Source: Bacillota bacterium (lineage in GTDB: Bacteria; Bacillota_A; Clostridia; Lachnospirales; Lachnospiraceae). Taken from it: a stretch of 20,840 nt of DNA. The translations under genes and the position numbers were made by a program. The stretch lies in the NCBI GenBank assembly GCA_023443925.1, contig JAEZSL010000252.1:1-20840 (forward strand), given 5' to 3'. This document shows, one piece after another, positions 1 to 6,673 of this stretch; the stretch's first letter is position 1; each line of letters starts with the position of its first letter. Below the pieces are notes generated by a model. The model made no database searches. It worked only from the letters and a program-made list of their open reading frames with translations, and was not told where the DNA came from.

Positions 1-881
1 GTTTTCGCCACTTCCTCCGAAGCTGCCGCCGTTTCTTCCGCCGATGCGGAAAGTTCTTCACTGGAGGAAGCGACCTGCTCGGCAGCGGTGGACACTTTAT
101 GGATCACTGTTCTGAGTCCATTTGTCATTTCATTGAAAGAATCCGCCAGTTCTTTGATTTCATCCCTGTTTTTTACCTGAATAGCATCTACTGTTAAATC
201 TCCGGAAGCAATCCTTTTTGATGCAGTTACAATTTTAAGTATGGGTGTTACCAACAACCTTGCCATAATTAAGGCGGCACCAATGCCCGTCAGTATCCCG
301 ATTAGTATGATTACCGTTGTAATATTCCTGGTCCTGATAAATGCAAGATTGGAATCAGTATAAGCCTTTACTCCCAATTTGTCTTTATTTTCAGCCAGCT
401 GGTTAATTTTATCTTCTATCTGATCCGATAAAGTACGGAGATTCCCTGCAATCTGCACCGCTTCTTCACTTTTACCCTGAAATACAAGATCAATAATTTC
501 TTCTTCCTGGGGCTTTAGCTGCTGCCACAGTGATTCCACTTCGGCGGAAAATGCCCTGGATTCTTCCGTAACTAAGGTTTCATTAAAGGATGCCATATTG
601 CTTTCAAATTCACTGATATAACGCCGAATGTTATCGGAATGCTGTTTTTTAACATCAAGCTCATTTTCCTGCATCATATTACTTCTGGCCCGGTTTATGG
701 ATATTAAGTCTACCTGTGCATCCTTGACGTATTCAATTCCTTTAAAGTGCAGGAAATAGAGATCATTTAAATCTCCGTCCATCTCGGAAAGCTCATACAG
801 GGAATAAATCCCAATGGCACCAATGAGCAGAATTAATACACTAAAAATCAAAAGCATTTTCTGTCTTACATTAACATTCAT
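1..881 (-). CDS. Methyl-accepting chemotaxis protein, N-terminal 293 residues (3' end outside window)
   Basis: Transmembrane chemoreceptor that would signal to the CheA/CheW complex. The frame is open from ATG at 881-879 to the window edge. Residues about 9-28 are a first membrane helix (MLLIFSVLILLIGAIG), about 30-180 are a helical, charged extracytoplasmic domain resembling the four-helix-bundle (4HB_MCP) sensor, and about 183-207 are a second helix. A HAMP-like linker follows (TPILKIVTASKRIASGDL), then the start of the methylation helix (SSSEELSASAEETAAASEEVA). The start is fixed by GGAGG about 5 nt upstream. No convincing promoter lies in the 91 bp between the ATG and the inverted repeat at 973. 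The gene is therefore probably driven from the neighbouring invertible segment, which in this orientation points its outward promoter the other way. Ligand unknown. Family call very secure; dependence on the switch is inference. Confidence 0.95.
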   Translation of the reverse strand, partial: MNVNVRQKMLLIFSVLILLIGAIGIYSLYELSEMDGDLNDLYFLHFKGIEYVKDAQVDLISINRARSNMMQENELDVKKQHSDNIRRYISEFESNMASFNETLVTEESRAFSAEVESLWQQLKPQEEEIIDLVFQGKSEEAVQIAGNLRTLSDQIEDKINQLAENKDKLGVKAYTDSNLAFIRTRNITTVIILIGILTGIGAALIMARLLVTPILKIVTASKRIASGDLTVDAIQVKNRDEIKELADSFNEMTNGLRTVIHKVSTAAEQVASSSEELSASAEETAAASEEVAK

Positions 882-972
882 TGTTTCCTCCTGTGTATTG
901 CATAATGCTTTATCCACCATACCCGATGGTATAATATTCCAAGTAACAATACATCAGTTTAATATGGTTAAC

Positions 973-1000
973 ATGTAACATTATGCTTATTTTGATACTT
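973..1000 (+). repeat. Left 28-bp inverted repeat, probable recombination site
   Basis: Identical over 28 bp to the reverse complement of 1957-1984; similarity stops at both ends. Read on the minus strand it is an 11-bp arm AAGTATCAAAA, a 6-bp non-palindromic centre TAAGCA, and an 11-bp arm TAATGTTACAT. The second arm reverse-complemented matches the first at 7 of 11 positions. An 11-6-11 imperfect dyad is the known geometry of XerC/D-type core sites, so this is probably where the recombinase binds and cuts. The repeat starts 91 bp from the MCP start codon. Confidence 0.85.
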
Positions 1001-1069
1001 ATTTCTATCTTAACAAACACGGTATAACCAGGGTTTACACTAATTTTCGCAGGAATCTTTTTATAAAAG

Positions 1070-1098
1070 TTGTTTTGATGTGATGTATCTTTTATAAT
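1070..1098 (+). promoter_or_regulatory. Promoter of the recombinase gene
   Basis: TTGTTT at 1070-1075 and a perfect TATAAT at 1093-1098 are separated by 17 bp, giving a predicted start near 1105 and a leader of about 67 nt. The promoter lies inside the putative invertible segment, so the recombinase should be expressed in either orientation. Confidence 0.7.
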
Positions 1099-1171
1099 AG
1101 ATTCTTGGAGAAAATTACATTTTGTAATCCTTGAATATTCCATTATTCAGACAAGAAAGGAAACAGCACCT

Positions 1172-1732
1172 ATGACCGTAGAACCAATACGAAGTAAAAT
1201 GAAAATTAAACAGATGTACCATTACTTAAAGGGAAAAGATGACAAATATGCATTATTATTTAAATTCGGTTTAAATACCGGACTTAGAATCAGTGATTTA
1301 CTGCCCTTAAAAGTAAAAAATGTATATCTGGAAAATGGCAGCTTTAAAGAATACCTGATTATAAAAGAGAAAAAGACATCCAAAGAAAAAAAGATCAAAA
1401 TCAACAATGCATTGCAAATGGTTCTCTCCGAATATATGAAAGATCATCATCTGGCAAAAGAAGATTACCTTTTCCCCAGTCAAAAAGGCGGACATATCGG
1501 CAGAGTCCAAAGCTATCGTTTTTTACGGGAAGCTGCGGAAATAGTGGGTATTGAAAACTTTGGAACCCACAGTCTCCGCAAAACCTGGGGATATTGGACC
1601 TATAATTTATCAAAGTTTAATATCGGTTTAATTATGGATACCTTTAATCACAGTAACCAGAGGATTACATTAAGATATATCGGTATTAACCAGGACCAAA
1701 AAGATGATCTGTATACTCTGGTTCAATTTTAA
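1172..1732 (+). CDS. Small tyrosine recombinase/integrase (single catalytic domain, FimB/RecV type)
   Basis: 186-aa site-specific recombinase consisting of the catalytic domain only, without the N-terminal core-binding domain of phage integrases or XerC/D. Visible catalytic residues: R39 in TGLRISDLL, a lysine in the K65-K71 stretch of the beta hairpin, H133-x-x-R136 in GTHSLRKTWG, H160 in DTFNHSNQ, and nucleophile Y169 in ITLRYIG. The set is complete, so the enzyme should be active. Size and layout match phase-variation recombinases such as FimB/FimE of E. coli and RecV of Clostridioides difficile, as well as other solo integrases of Firmicutes. GAAAGG lies about 10 nt before the ATG. It sits between the two 28-bp repeats, its likely substrates. 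Whether it inverts, excises or both is not shown by sequence. Confidence 0.93.
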   Translation: MTVEPIRSKMKIKQMYHYLKGKDDKYALLFKFGLNTGLRISDLLPLKVKNVYLENGSFKEYLIIKEKKTSKEKKIKINNALQMVLSEYMKDHHLAKEDYLFPSQKGGHIGRVQSYRFLREAAEIVGIENFGTHSLRKTWGYWTYNLSKFNIGLIMDTFNHSNQRITLRYIGINQDQKDDLYTLVQF

Positions 1733-1862
1733 AAACTGCCTTTTGGTATTTAATAGCCCTGTTTTTACTTATACATTAAATTTAATAATTATGCATTTAT
1801 TGATACGAAATAATAATAATTATAACGGTATCCCATGACAATCCTTATCTCAAGTGATAATT

Positions 1863-1906
1863 AAAAACCGGCTGAAAAAACATTGGCTGACACCTTTTCA
1901 GGTTTT
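1863..1906 (+). terminator. Weak hairpin downstream of the recombinase gene
   Basis: Arms CTGAAAA and TTTTCAG, extended by AAAAC/GTTTT with a small bulge, enclose a loop of about 16 nt, and the right arm is T-rich. It lies between the recombinase stop and the outward promoter at 1926, so it could keep the two transcripts separate. Not a textbook terminator. Confidence 0.3.
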
Positions 1907-1925
1907 AGAATTACTGGATTGTATA

Positions 1926-1954
1926 TTGACATTTAATATAGGACGAGATATAGT
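1926..1954 (+). promoter_or_regulatory. Outward-facing promoter at the right edge of the invertible segment
   Basis: A perfect TTGACA at 1926-1931, a 17-bp spacer and TATAGT at 1949-1954 form one of the best sigma-A promoters in the window. It ends 2 bp before the right 28-bp repeat and fires rightwards; the predicted start is inside the repeat. No gene follows in that direction: 1985-2127 has no coding signal and ends in a hairpin terminator. After inversion the promoter would map to about 1003-1031 on the minus strand and read into the MCP gene, giving a leader of about 115 nt. Confidence 0.8.
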
Positions 1955-1956
1955 AA

Positions 1957-1984
1957 AAGTATCAAAATAAGCATAATGTTACAT
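1957..1984 (-). repeat. Right 28-bp inverted repeat, probable recombination site
   Basis: Exact reverse complement of 973-1000. The flanking sequence differs from that of the left copy. The gene-free stretch 1985-2127 to its right shows no ORF with a ribosome site and no other feature I recognise. Confidence 0.85.
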
Positions 1985-2127
1985 TTAAATACATGATATT
2001 CCCCTTCTGATCCAGTAAGAACTATTAGTCCGCTATGCTTTTCTTATGGAATCGTTCACATTACCATAAATAGATTCTATTATTTATCTTTTTCCTTCCC
2101 CATATTTATTAAAAAGCTTATAAAAAA

Positions 2128-2162
2128 AGCCATCACTCCTATTTTAACTTTGAGCGATGACT
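2128..2162 (-). terminator. Terminator of the hydroxyacid dehydrogenase gene, probably bidirectional
   Basis: On the minus strand an 11-bp stem (AGTCATCGCTC with GAGTGATGGCT, two G-U pairs) and a 13-nt loop are followed by seven T. On the plus strand the same hairpin is followed by TTTTAT, so it could also stop transcripts from the outward promoter at 1926. Confidence 0.8.
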
Positions 2163-2184
2163 TTTATGCAATATTAGTAATCAA

Positions 2185-3132
2185 TTATAAGATCTTATTT
2201 ACCTGTTCACCCTTCATCCACTTATCGATATTTTCAAATACGATTTTGGCCCTTAGCTGCATGGACTCTTCCGAAGCAAAGGCAATGTGGGGCGTTACGA
2301 TAGTATTTTTGCTGTGTAATAAAGGATGGTCTGTATCTAAAGGCGGTTCAATTTCAAATACGTCAATTCCTGCTCCCCCTATTTTATCCGTATTCAATGC
2401 TTCTGCCAGTGCTTCGGAATCCACCACCGGTCCTCTGGCAGCATTAATTAAGATGGTTCTGGGCTTCATAAGTGCAATTCTTTCTTTGTTAATTAAATGG
2501 CGGGATTCTTCCGTCAGCGGGCAATGCAGGGTAATTATATCGGAACTGCTTAATAATTCTTCTAAAGAAACATAGTTGATATACTCCGGTGCATTCTTCT
2601 TCGGATATAAATCATAGGCAAGGATTTTACAGCCGAAAGCGTTGCACAACTGTGCTGTACGGGAACCAATTGCCCCTGTACCTACCACGCCTACGGTTTT
2701 GCCTTTTAATTCTCTTCCTACCAGGCCGTCTTTTGTCTTACCTTCACGGCAGCGCGCTTCTACCTGGGGAACATTTCTTAATAAAGACAGAATCATGCCC
2801 ATTACCAGCTCCGCTACGGACTCATTGGAATATCCGGAGGCATTGCTGACTGCAATTCCCAGACTTTTTGCAGTCTCCAGATCCACATGGTCAACACCGG
2901 TAAATGCAACATCGATGAACTTTAAGTTACTGCACTGGGAGATCACTTCTCCCTTAAGGGGCATATTTGCTATCATAACTACATCTGCCTCTTTCGCTCT
3001 TTCAACCATAACTGCGGTATTTGTATCTTTCTCATAAGCCTCAAAGCTGTGCCCCTGCTCTATTAACCGTTTACCGTAATGCTCCAAAACTTCTTTGGAT
3101 ACACCCAAAGATTCTAATAATACAACTTTCAT
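2185..3132 (-). CDS. D-2-hydroxyacid dehydrogenase (NAD-binding), 315 aa
   Basis: Cytosolic oxidoreductase interconverting a 2-keto acid and a D-2-hydroxy acid with NAD(P). Residues 1-100 and the C-terminal end form the substrate domain. Residues about 101-285 are the Rossmann domain with GTGAIG at 151-156 and the adenosine-ribose acidic residue D174, which favours NAD. The catalytic triad of the family is present: R233 (NAARGPVVD), E262 (FEIEPPL) and H282 (TPHIAF). The frame is open further upstream, but GGAGG lies 8 nt before the ATG at 3132-3130, so that start was chosen. Substrate cannot be told: glyoxylate/hydroxypyruvate reductases, phosphoglycerate dehydrogenase-like enzymes and D-lactate dehydrogenases share these motifs. 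It is divergent from an IclR-family regulator, a common pairing that suggests control by it. Confidence 0.93.
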   Translation of the reverse strand: MKVVLLESLGVSKEVLEHYGKRLIEQGHSFEAYEKDTNTAVMVERAKEADVVMIANMPLKGEVISQCSNLKFIDVAFTGVDHVDLETAKSLGIAVSNASGYSNESVAELVMGMILSLLRNVPQVEARCREGKTKDGLVGRELKGKTVGVVGTGAIGSRTAQLCNAFGCKILAYDLYPKKNAPEYINYVSLEELLSSSDIITLHCPLTEESRHLINKERIALMKPRTILINAARGPVVDSEALAEALNTDKIGGAGIDVFEIEPPLDTDHPLLHSKNTIVTPHIAFASEESMQLRAKIVFENIDKWMKGEQVNKIL

Positions 3133-3193
3133 ATCCGCCTCCATTTTATTAATTAAAATTATATTTTGATTATTAAAACTAAAAATCATTTAT

Positions 3194-3222
3194 ATCATAG
3201 CATTATCCTAGTGAAAATGCAA
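3194..3222 (-). promoter_or_regulatory. Promoter of the hydroxyacid dehydrogenase gene
   Basis: On the minus strand TTGCAT (3222-3217), a 17-bp spacer and TATGAT (3199-3194). The predicted start is near 3187, about 55 nt before the start codon. Confidence 0.75.
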
Positions 3223-3236
3223 ATATAATTTCAATA

Positions 3237-3271
3237 ATCAATATTTCATTTTATTTAATGAAATCATTGAT
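3237..3271. promoter_or_regulatory. Palindrome upstream of the dehydrogenase promoter, candidate operator
   Basis: Interrupted inverted repeat: ATCAAT then TTTCATT on the left, AATGAAA then ATTGAT on the right, with a 6-bp centre. It begins about 15 bp upstream of the -35 box. The TTTCATT/AATGAAA arms are the kind of A/T-rich dyad that IclR-family proteins bind, and an iclR-type gene lies divergently. Assignment to that regulator is inference. Confidence 0.45.
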
Positions 3272-3576
3272 GATTTATACGATTTGTGGTATCTTATTAA
3301 TTAATAACCTGTCTGTAGATCAGACGGGCGGAATGAAAGAATTATTGCTCAGTAACTAGTTTTAAACTAATTATATTTTGAATTATATTTACATTTCAAA
3401 GTATTTTCATACTAGTACTGCCTTGCGTAAACATCGCGCTTTATATTCAGCACTTGCAATTTACATTGAGGCAAAACGGAGAATTGGTCGTAGTGGTTAC
3501 TTCACCGATTGATGACACCCCGGCATAATCGTAATAACGAACACTGAATTAAGTGATATTTGTCCAAGGTGATACT
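3272..3576. other. Gene-free part of the dehydrogenase/iclR intergenic region
   Basis: No gene supported. A small stem-loop (CCTGTCTG with CAGACGGG, 5-nt loop) lies at 3308-3328 without a T tract. About 3390-3530 contains a run of some 45 plus-strand codons free of stops but without start or ribosome site; it may be chance or a decayed remnant. Confidence 0.5.
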
Positions 3577-3746
3577 AGCTCCAATGGCATATATTATCTG
3601 CTGGCAGATGATTTACTGCTGCAAATCAAGGTGTGAATTTTGTACTTCATAATTCACAATAAGCTCCCATGGCATAATACTTCTGCTGACAGATGTTTTA
3701 CTGCCTCCAATCAGGGTGTGAATTTTGTACTTCATAATTCACACTG
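3577..3746. repeat. 85-bp tandem duplication, each copy with a stem-loop
   Basis: Units 3577-3661 and 3662-3746 are similar along their length and identical over about 27 bp near their ends. The conserved block contains the inverted repeat TGTGAATT (3632-3639, 3717-3724) and AATTCACA (3651-3658, 3736-3743) around an identical 11-bp loop. In the second copy the stem extends to 9 bp. No coding potential. Conservation concentrated in the stem-loop suggests a bound or structured element, either an operator pair for iclR or a dispersed intergenic repeat. Confidence 0.7.
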
Positions 3747-3793
3747 ACACCCATGCATATTGCATACCCGCTTGCGATACTGCATAGATAGAA

Positions 3794-3821
3794 AGATTAA
3801 AATGCAACGCATTTTCAATCT
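3794..3821. promoter_or_regulatory. Palindrome before iclR, candidate autoregulatory operator
   Basis: AGATTAAAATGC and GCATTTTCAATCT flank a 3-nt loop, a near-perfect dyad with one extra base in the right arm. It ends 26 bp before the regulator's start codon, overlapping the likely promoter/leader. A weak promoter candidate (TTGCAT at 3760, CATAGA at 3783) lies just upstream. IclR-family members commonly repress their own genes from such sites; the link is inference. Confidence 0.5.
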
Positions 3822-3847
3822 AATTCCTAATTAGAAAGGGTTTTACA

Positions 3848-4627
3848 ATGATAGATAAAAATAATCCCTCCCATTTTAACCAGTCCGCAGAAAAAACCAT
3901 GCGGATCATAGAATTTCTGGCAGAAAGCCGCCGGCCCATGCGTCTTTTAGATATTGCTGCCAACCTGGAATTAAACACCAGTACCACACTTCGTTTTATC
4001 AATACCCTGGCAGCACTGGGTTACGTGGGGCAGGAACCTGCAACCTCCAAGTATTTTCTGACTTACCGGATCTGTTCCATTTCCAATAAGATATATTCCA
4101 AAACAGGGTTAAGAGATATAGTAAGTCCATACCTAAAAGAACTGGCTGTTAAAGCACGGGAATCCGTCTGTCTTGCCGTGGAGCAGAACCGGCAGGTGGT
4201 TTATATTGATGTTGCCGACGGGCCGGATCAGATGGTAAAAGGCATGCAGCGCATCGGCAATATCGCTCCCCTGCACTGTACCGGAATCGGCAAACTGCTG
4301 TTATTAAATTATACGGAAAATGAACTGGAGGAGCTGATTACTGAGAAAGGTCTGATAAAGTATACGGAACATACCATAACCACCAAAGAAAAACTTCTGA
4401 AGGAATTAGAACAGGTCAAAAAAGCCGGCTATGCTTTTGATAATGAAGAGTGCGAGCTGGGTGCCCGGTGTGTTGCATTTCCCATATACGATTTTACCCA
4501 GAAAATTATTGCAGGCTTTAGCATTACCGGACCGGTAAACCGGATTACGGAGGATTTTATTCATACCAATCTATCCCTGCTTAAATCCATAGCAAGTGAA
4601 ATATCCGGTAAATTATCAGCCAGTTAA
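3848..4627 (+). CDS. IclR-family transcriptional regulator, 259 aa
   Basis: DNA-binding regulator with an N-terminal winged helix-turn-helix (about residues 12-75) and a C-terminal effector-binding domain (about 85-259). The HTH shows the family pattern (AEKTMRIIEFLAES, LLDIAANLELNTSTTLRFINTL). The effector domain has the hallmark PLHCTGIGKLLLL at 141-153 and ECELGARCVAFPI near 205-218. GAAAGGG lies 7 nt before the ATG. Family members sense small organic acids or sugar derivatives and control catabolic genes nearby; here the divergent D-2-hydroxyacid dehydrogenase is the obvious target. Its stop codon is only 2 bp from the stop of the convergent YibF-like gene, with no terminator between, so the 3' ends of the two transcripts must overlap. 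Confidence 0.95.
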   Translation: MIDKNNPSHFNQSAEKTMRIIEFLAESRRPMRLLDIAANLELNTSTTLRFINTLAALGYVGQEPATSKYFLTYRICSISNKIYSKTGLRDIVSPYLKELAVKARESVCLAVEQNRQVVYIDVADGPDQMVKGMQRIGNIAPLHCTGIGKLLLLNYTENELEELITEKGLIKYTEHTITTKEKLLKELEQVKKAGYAFDNEECELGARCVAFPIYDFTQKIIAGFSITGPVNRITEDFIHTNLSLLKSIASEISGKLSAS

Positions 4628-4629
4628 AT

Positions 4630-5412
4630 TTAAGAAACAAAGGTATCTTCCTCTTCTTTGGACTGCCTTTTTTTAAGCATCTGGGCGGTTATCAGCACCG
4701 TAATCGGAATGATTAAGGTAGCACCCAGCCCGCTGCACAAGATCTGCAGCAGTTCCGCGCCAAAAACTTTTGAATTAATAATCTCTCCAAAAGAATAGGA
4801 CAGCTCCTTAAACCACAGGAGCATGGCCATAAATCCGCCGATAAAGGCAAAATACAGCGTATTTGTAGTTGTACCGAGAATATCTTTTCCCACATTCATA
4901 CCAGCTCTCATTAATTCCTGTCTGTTCATGGACGGATTATGCACATTGATTTCATGCATGGCCGAGGAAATGGAAACCGCTGCGTCCGTTATAGCACCAA
5001 TTAACCCCATGATAAAGGTACAGATAATTATTTTAGTAAAATCCAGACCTACATACAGGGAATAGGCACTGATCTCATCATATTCTTCTTCACCGAAGCC
5101 TTTGATCTTGGCCGCTGCTCCGATTTTATATATTAATACGGCCAGAACCAGCAGTGTGATGAAAACAGAGATAAGGGCTGCCTTTGTTTTTACATTCACC
5201 TTATTTATATAGAATAAGGTAATAAAACTAATAACACCGCAGGCTGTAAATGTAACCGGAAGAGGATTTAAACCATGAGCCATAAATATAATAGCTATAT
5301 AAAGGATGCCGAAATTGAATAACAGTGCGAAAAAGGATCTTACTCCCCGGTTTCCTCCGATTATCTTCATAATTAAAAATAAAATTACGGTTAATACTGC
5401 AATGGTATTCAA
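4630..5412 (-). CDS. YibE/F-family membrane protein, shorter partner (YibF-like), 260 aa
   Basis: Polytopic membrane protein with about seven hydrophobic segments and a short charged C-terminal tail. It carries the signature shared with its upstream neighbour: GAITDAAVSISSAMHEI at 139-155 and GKDILGTTTNTLYFAF at 175-190. The two genes are therefore paralogous in their core and probably form a complex. Its ATG overlaps the stop of the upstream gene by 4 bp (ATGA), so translation is coupled. Function of the YibE/F family (PF07907) is not established to my knowledge; conserved polar residues inside membrane segments (D142, S147, S149-S150, K176-D177) suggest transport of an ion or small molecule, but that is speculation. 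Confidence 0.88.
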   Translation of the reverse strand: MNTIAVLTVILFLIMKIIGGNRGVRSFFALLFNFGILYIAIIFMAHGLNPLPVTFTACGVISFITLFYINKVNVKTKAALISVFITLLVLAVLIYKIGAAAKIKGFGEEEYDEISAYSLYVGLDFTKIIICTFIMGLIGAITDAAVSISSAMHEINVHNPSMNRQELMRAGMNVGKDILGTTTNTLYFAFIGGFMAMLLWFKELSYSFGEIINSKVFGAELLQILCSGLGATLIIPITVLITAQMLKKRQSKEEEDTFVS

Positions 5413-6527
5413 GGCAGGCTCCTCCTACGGTCTATAAAAAAGACTGTGCTGTATAAAGAAATGGGTATGGTGATTATGATGCCGATACTACCGGTCAGGG
5501 CACGAACCAGCTCCAGGGATAAATTCATGCTAAAGGTGTAAAATACGGTCGAACCGTTTCTTAGATAGACCAGTATCATTGGTATAGCACCGCTTACATA
5601 GGCAAAAAACAATACATTAATCATGGTTCCCATAATATCTTTCCCTATCTGGGTTCCGGATACGATCAAAGCTTTTGCAGTGACAGAGGTATTGTTTTGA
5701 TACACTTCATATAGGGAGGATGACATTGTTATAGAGATGTCCATAATTGCACCTAAGGCTCCTACAAGTATTTCTGCCATAAATATTTCATGGGGCGGAC
5801 GGGTTAAAAACTGCATTTCTTCATACCTGAGACCTTTTTCTCCGGTTACCCACAGGACAAGAAAAGCAATAAGGAGGGATAAAAAAGTACCGGTAACAGT
5901 AGCAATTATGGCTGCCAGTGTTTTTTCATTCCGGCCACTAACAATAACCAGGGAAAAAACGGTAAATACGATAACTATGAGGCCGCAGACTAGCAACAGA
6001 TTCATACCTTTCAGGTACAAATCCATGGCAAGGGAAAACAGAATAATGTTTAATGTAAGGCTTACTACGGAATAGAAGCCTTTTCTCTTTCCGATTATAA
6101 TAATTAGTATTATAAAAATCCAGGCCGTCAGGACGATATACCGATCACGCTTCAGCCCGGTGATGATTCCGGTCAGGTACTGCCCCTTGGAATCATTGAG
6201 ATTAATGAATACACTATCTCCGGCCTGATATCCGTCATCATAAACACCGGATTGGGAATATTCATTTTCAACCCGGATTTCATGTCCTTTATACTTACCA
6301 TTTTTTATCTGCAGCGTTAATCTCTGGGTATAGATCATATCTTGATTCCTATACCGGTCGATTACCTTTTTCTGACCGGTTGTCTCTGCATTTATAACCC
6401 GGGCTATTGTCTGTTTATAAAACCTGAAATTATGGTCGGCAAATAACATGCTAGCAATAAACATGACAAATAAACAGATAGTTATGATAAATTCATTCTT
6501 ATTAATTTTATAATTCTTTACACCCAT
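5409..6527 (-). CDS. YibE/F-family membrane protein, longer partner (YibE-like), 372 aa
   Basis: Residues 12-30 are a first membrane helix. About 31-128 form an extracytoplasmic domain rich in beta-prone sequence, reminiscent of a small OB-like fold. From about 131 to the C-terminus there are roughly seven further helices. The family motifs are GAIMDISITMSSSLYEV at 259-275 and GKDIMGTMINVLFFAY at 295-310, nearly the same as in the downstream gene. First gene of a two-gene operon with a 4-bp overlap. The ribosome site is weak (GGAAGTG about 11 nt before the ATG), unlike neighbouring genes. Function unknown. Confidence 0.88.
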   Translation of the reverse strand: MGVKNYKINKNEFIITICLFVMFIASMLFADHNFRFYKQTIARVINAETTGQKKVIDRYRNQDMIYTQRLTLQIKNGKYKGHEIRVENEYSQSGVYDDGYQAGDSVFINLNDSKGQYLTGIITGLKRDRYIVLTAWIFIILIIIIGKRKGFYSVVSLTLNIILFSLAMDLYLKGMNLLLVCGLIVIVFTVFSLVIVSGRNEKTLAAIIATVTGTFLSLLIAFLVLWVTGEKGLRYEEMQFLTRPPHEIFMAEILVGALGAIMDISITMSSSLYEVYQNNTSVTAKALIVSGTQIGKDIMGTMINVLFFAYVSGAIPMILVYLRNGSTVFYTFSMNLSLELVRALTGSIGIIITIPISLYSTVFFIDRRRSLP

Positions 6528-6575
6528 ATCAGTACAATCACTTCCGCCGGATAATCATAGTCTTAACTTAATTGA

Positions 6576-6603
6576 ATTATAGCATATGTATCATTAATTT
6601 CCA
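6576..6603 (-). promoter_or_regulatory. Promoter of the YibE/F pair (extended -10)
   Basis: On the minus strand TGGAAA (6603-6598), 16 bp, then TATAAT (6581-6576) preceded by TGC, an extended -10 element that can offset the weak -35. Leader of about 40 nt. Confidence 0.6.
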
Positions 6604-6629
6604 GCTTAAATTCGTTATTTCAGCTAATA

Positions 6630-6670
6630 AGAATGCCGGCTCCCTTAAGAAACACGGGAACCGGCATTCT
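6630..6670 (-). terminator. Terminator of the GH127 gene
   Basis: A 15-bp stem (AGAATGCCGGTTCCC with GGGAGCCGGCATTCT read on the minus strand, one G-U pair) and an 11-nt loop, 3 bp after the stop codon. The T tail is short (TTATT). The single non-Watson-Crick position is U-G on this strand but C-A on the other, which supports the minus orientation. Confidence 0.8.
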
Positions 6671-6673
6671 ATA

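Larger units (their letters stand above)
973..1984. mobile_element. Putative invertible DNA segment (inverton) with its own tyrosine recombinase
   Basis: Two perfectly matching 28-bp sequences in inverted orientation enclose 956 bp. That interval holds a tyrosine recombinase gene, its promoter, and an outward-facing promoter next to the right repeat. Outside the left repeat is an MCP gene reading away from the segment; outside the right repeat are about 140 bp of gene-free DNA ending in a terminator. Inversion would move the outward promoter to within about 115-145 bp of the MCP start. Invertase inside the inverted segment with promoter at the edge is the layout of the Salmonella Hin switch, but the enzyme here belongs to the FimB/FimE/RecV class. 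A tiny mobile element with 28-bp ends is an alternative, but I see no target-site duplication. Inversion itself cannot be seen in one sequence. Confidence 0.75.

Noticed and set aside
910..1143. Minus-strand open frame of 77 codons across the left 28-bp repeat
   Set aside because: No ribosome site and no recognisable protein pattern; it crosses the recombination site and the recombinase promoter, so it is probably a chance frame.
973..1984. Interpretation of the segment as an insertion sequence
   Set aside because: No transposase, no target-site duplication, and the repeat size and dyad fit a recombinase core site better than transposon ends.
3308..3328. Stem-loop CCTGTCTG/CAGACGGG as a terminator
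   Set aside because: No T tract on either side and no gene ending nearby; left as an unexplained dyad.
3390..3530. About 45 stop-free plus-strand codons ending in GELVVVVTSPIDDTPA
   Set aside because: No start codon with a ribosome site and no family I recognise; could be a gene remnant but evidence is too thin.
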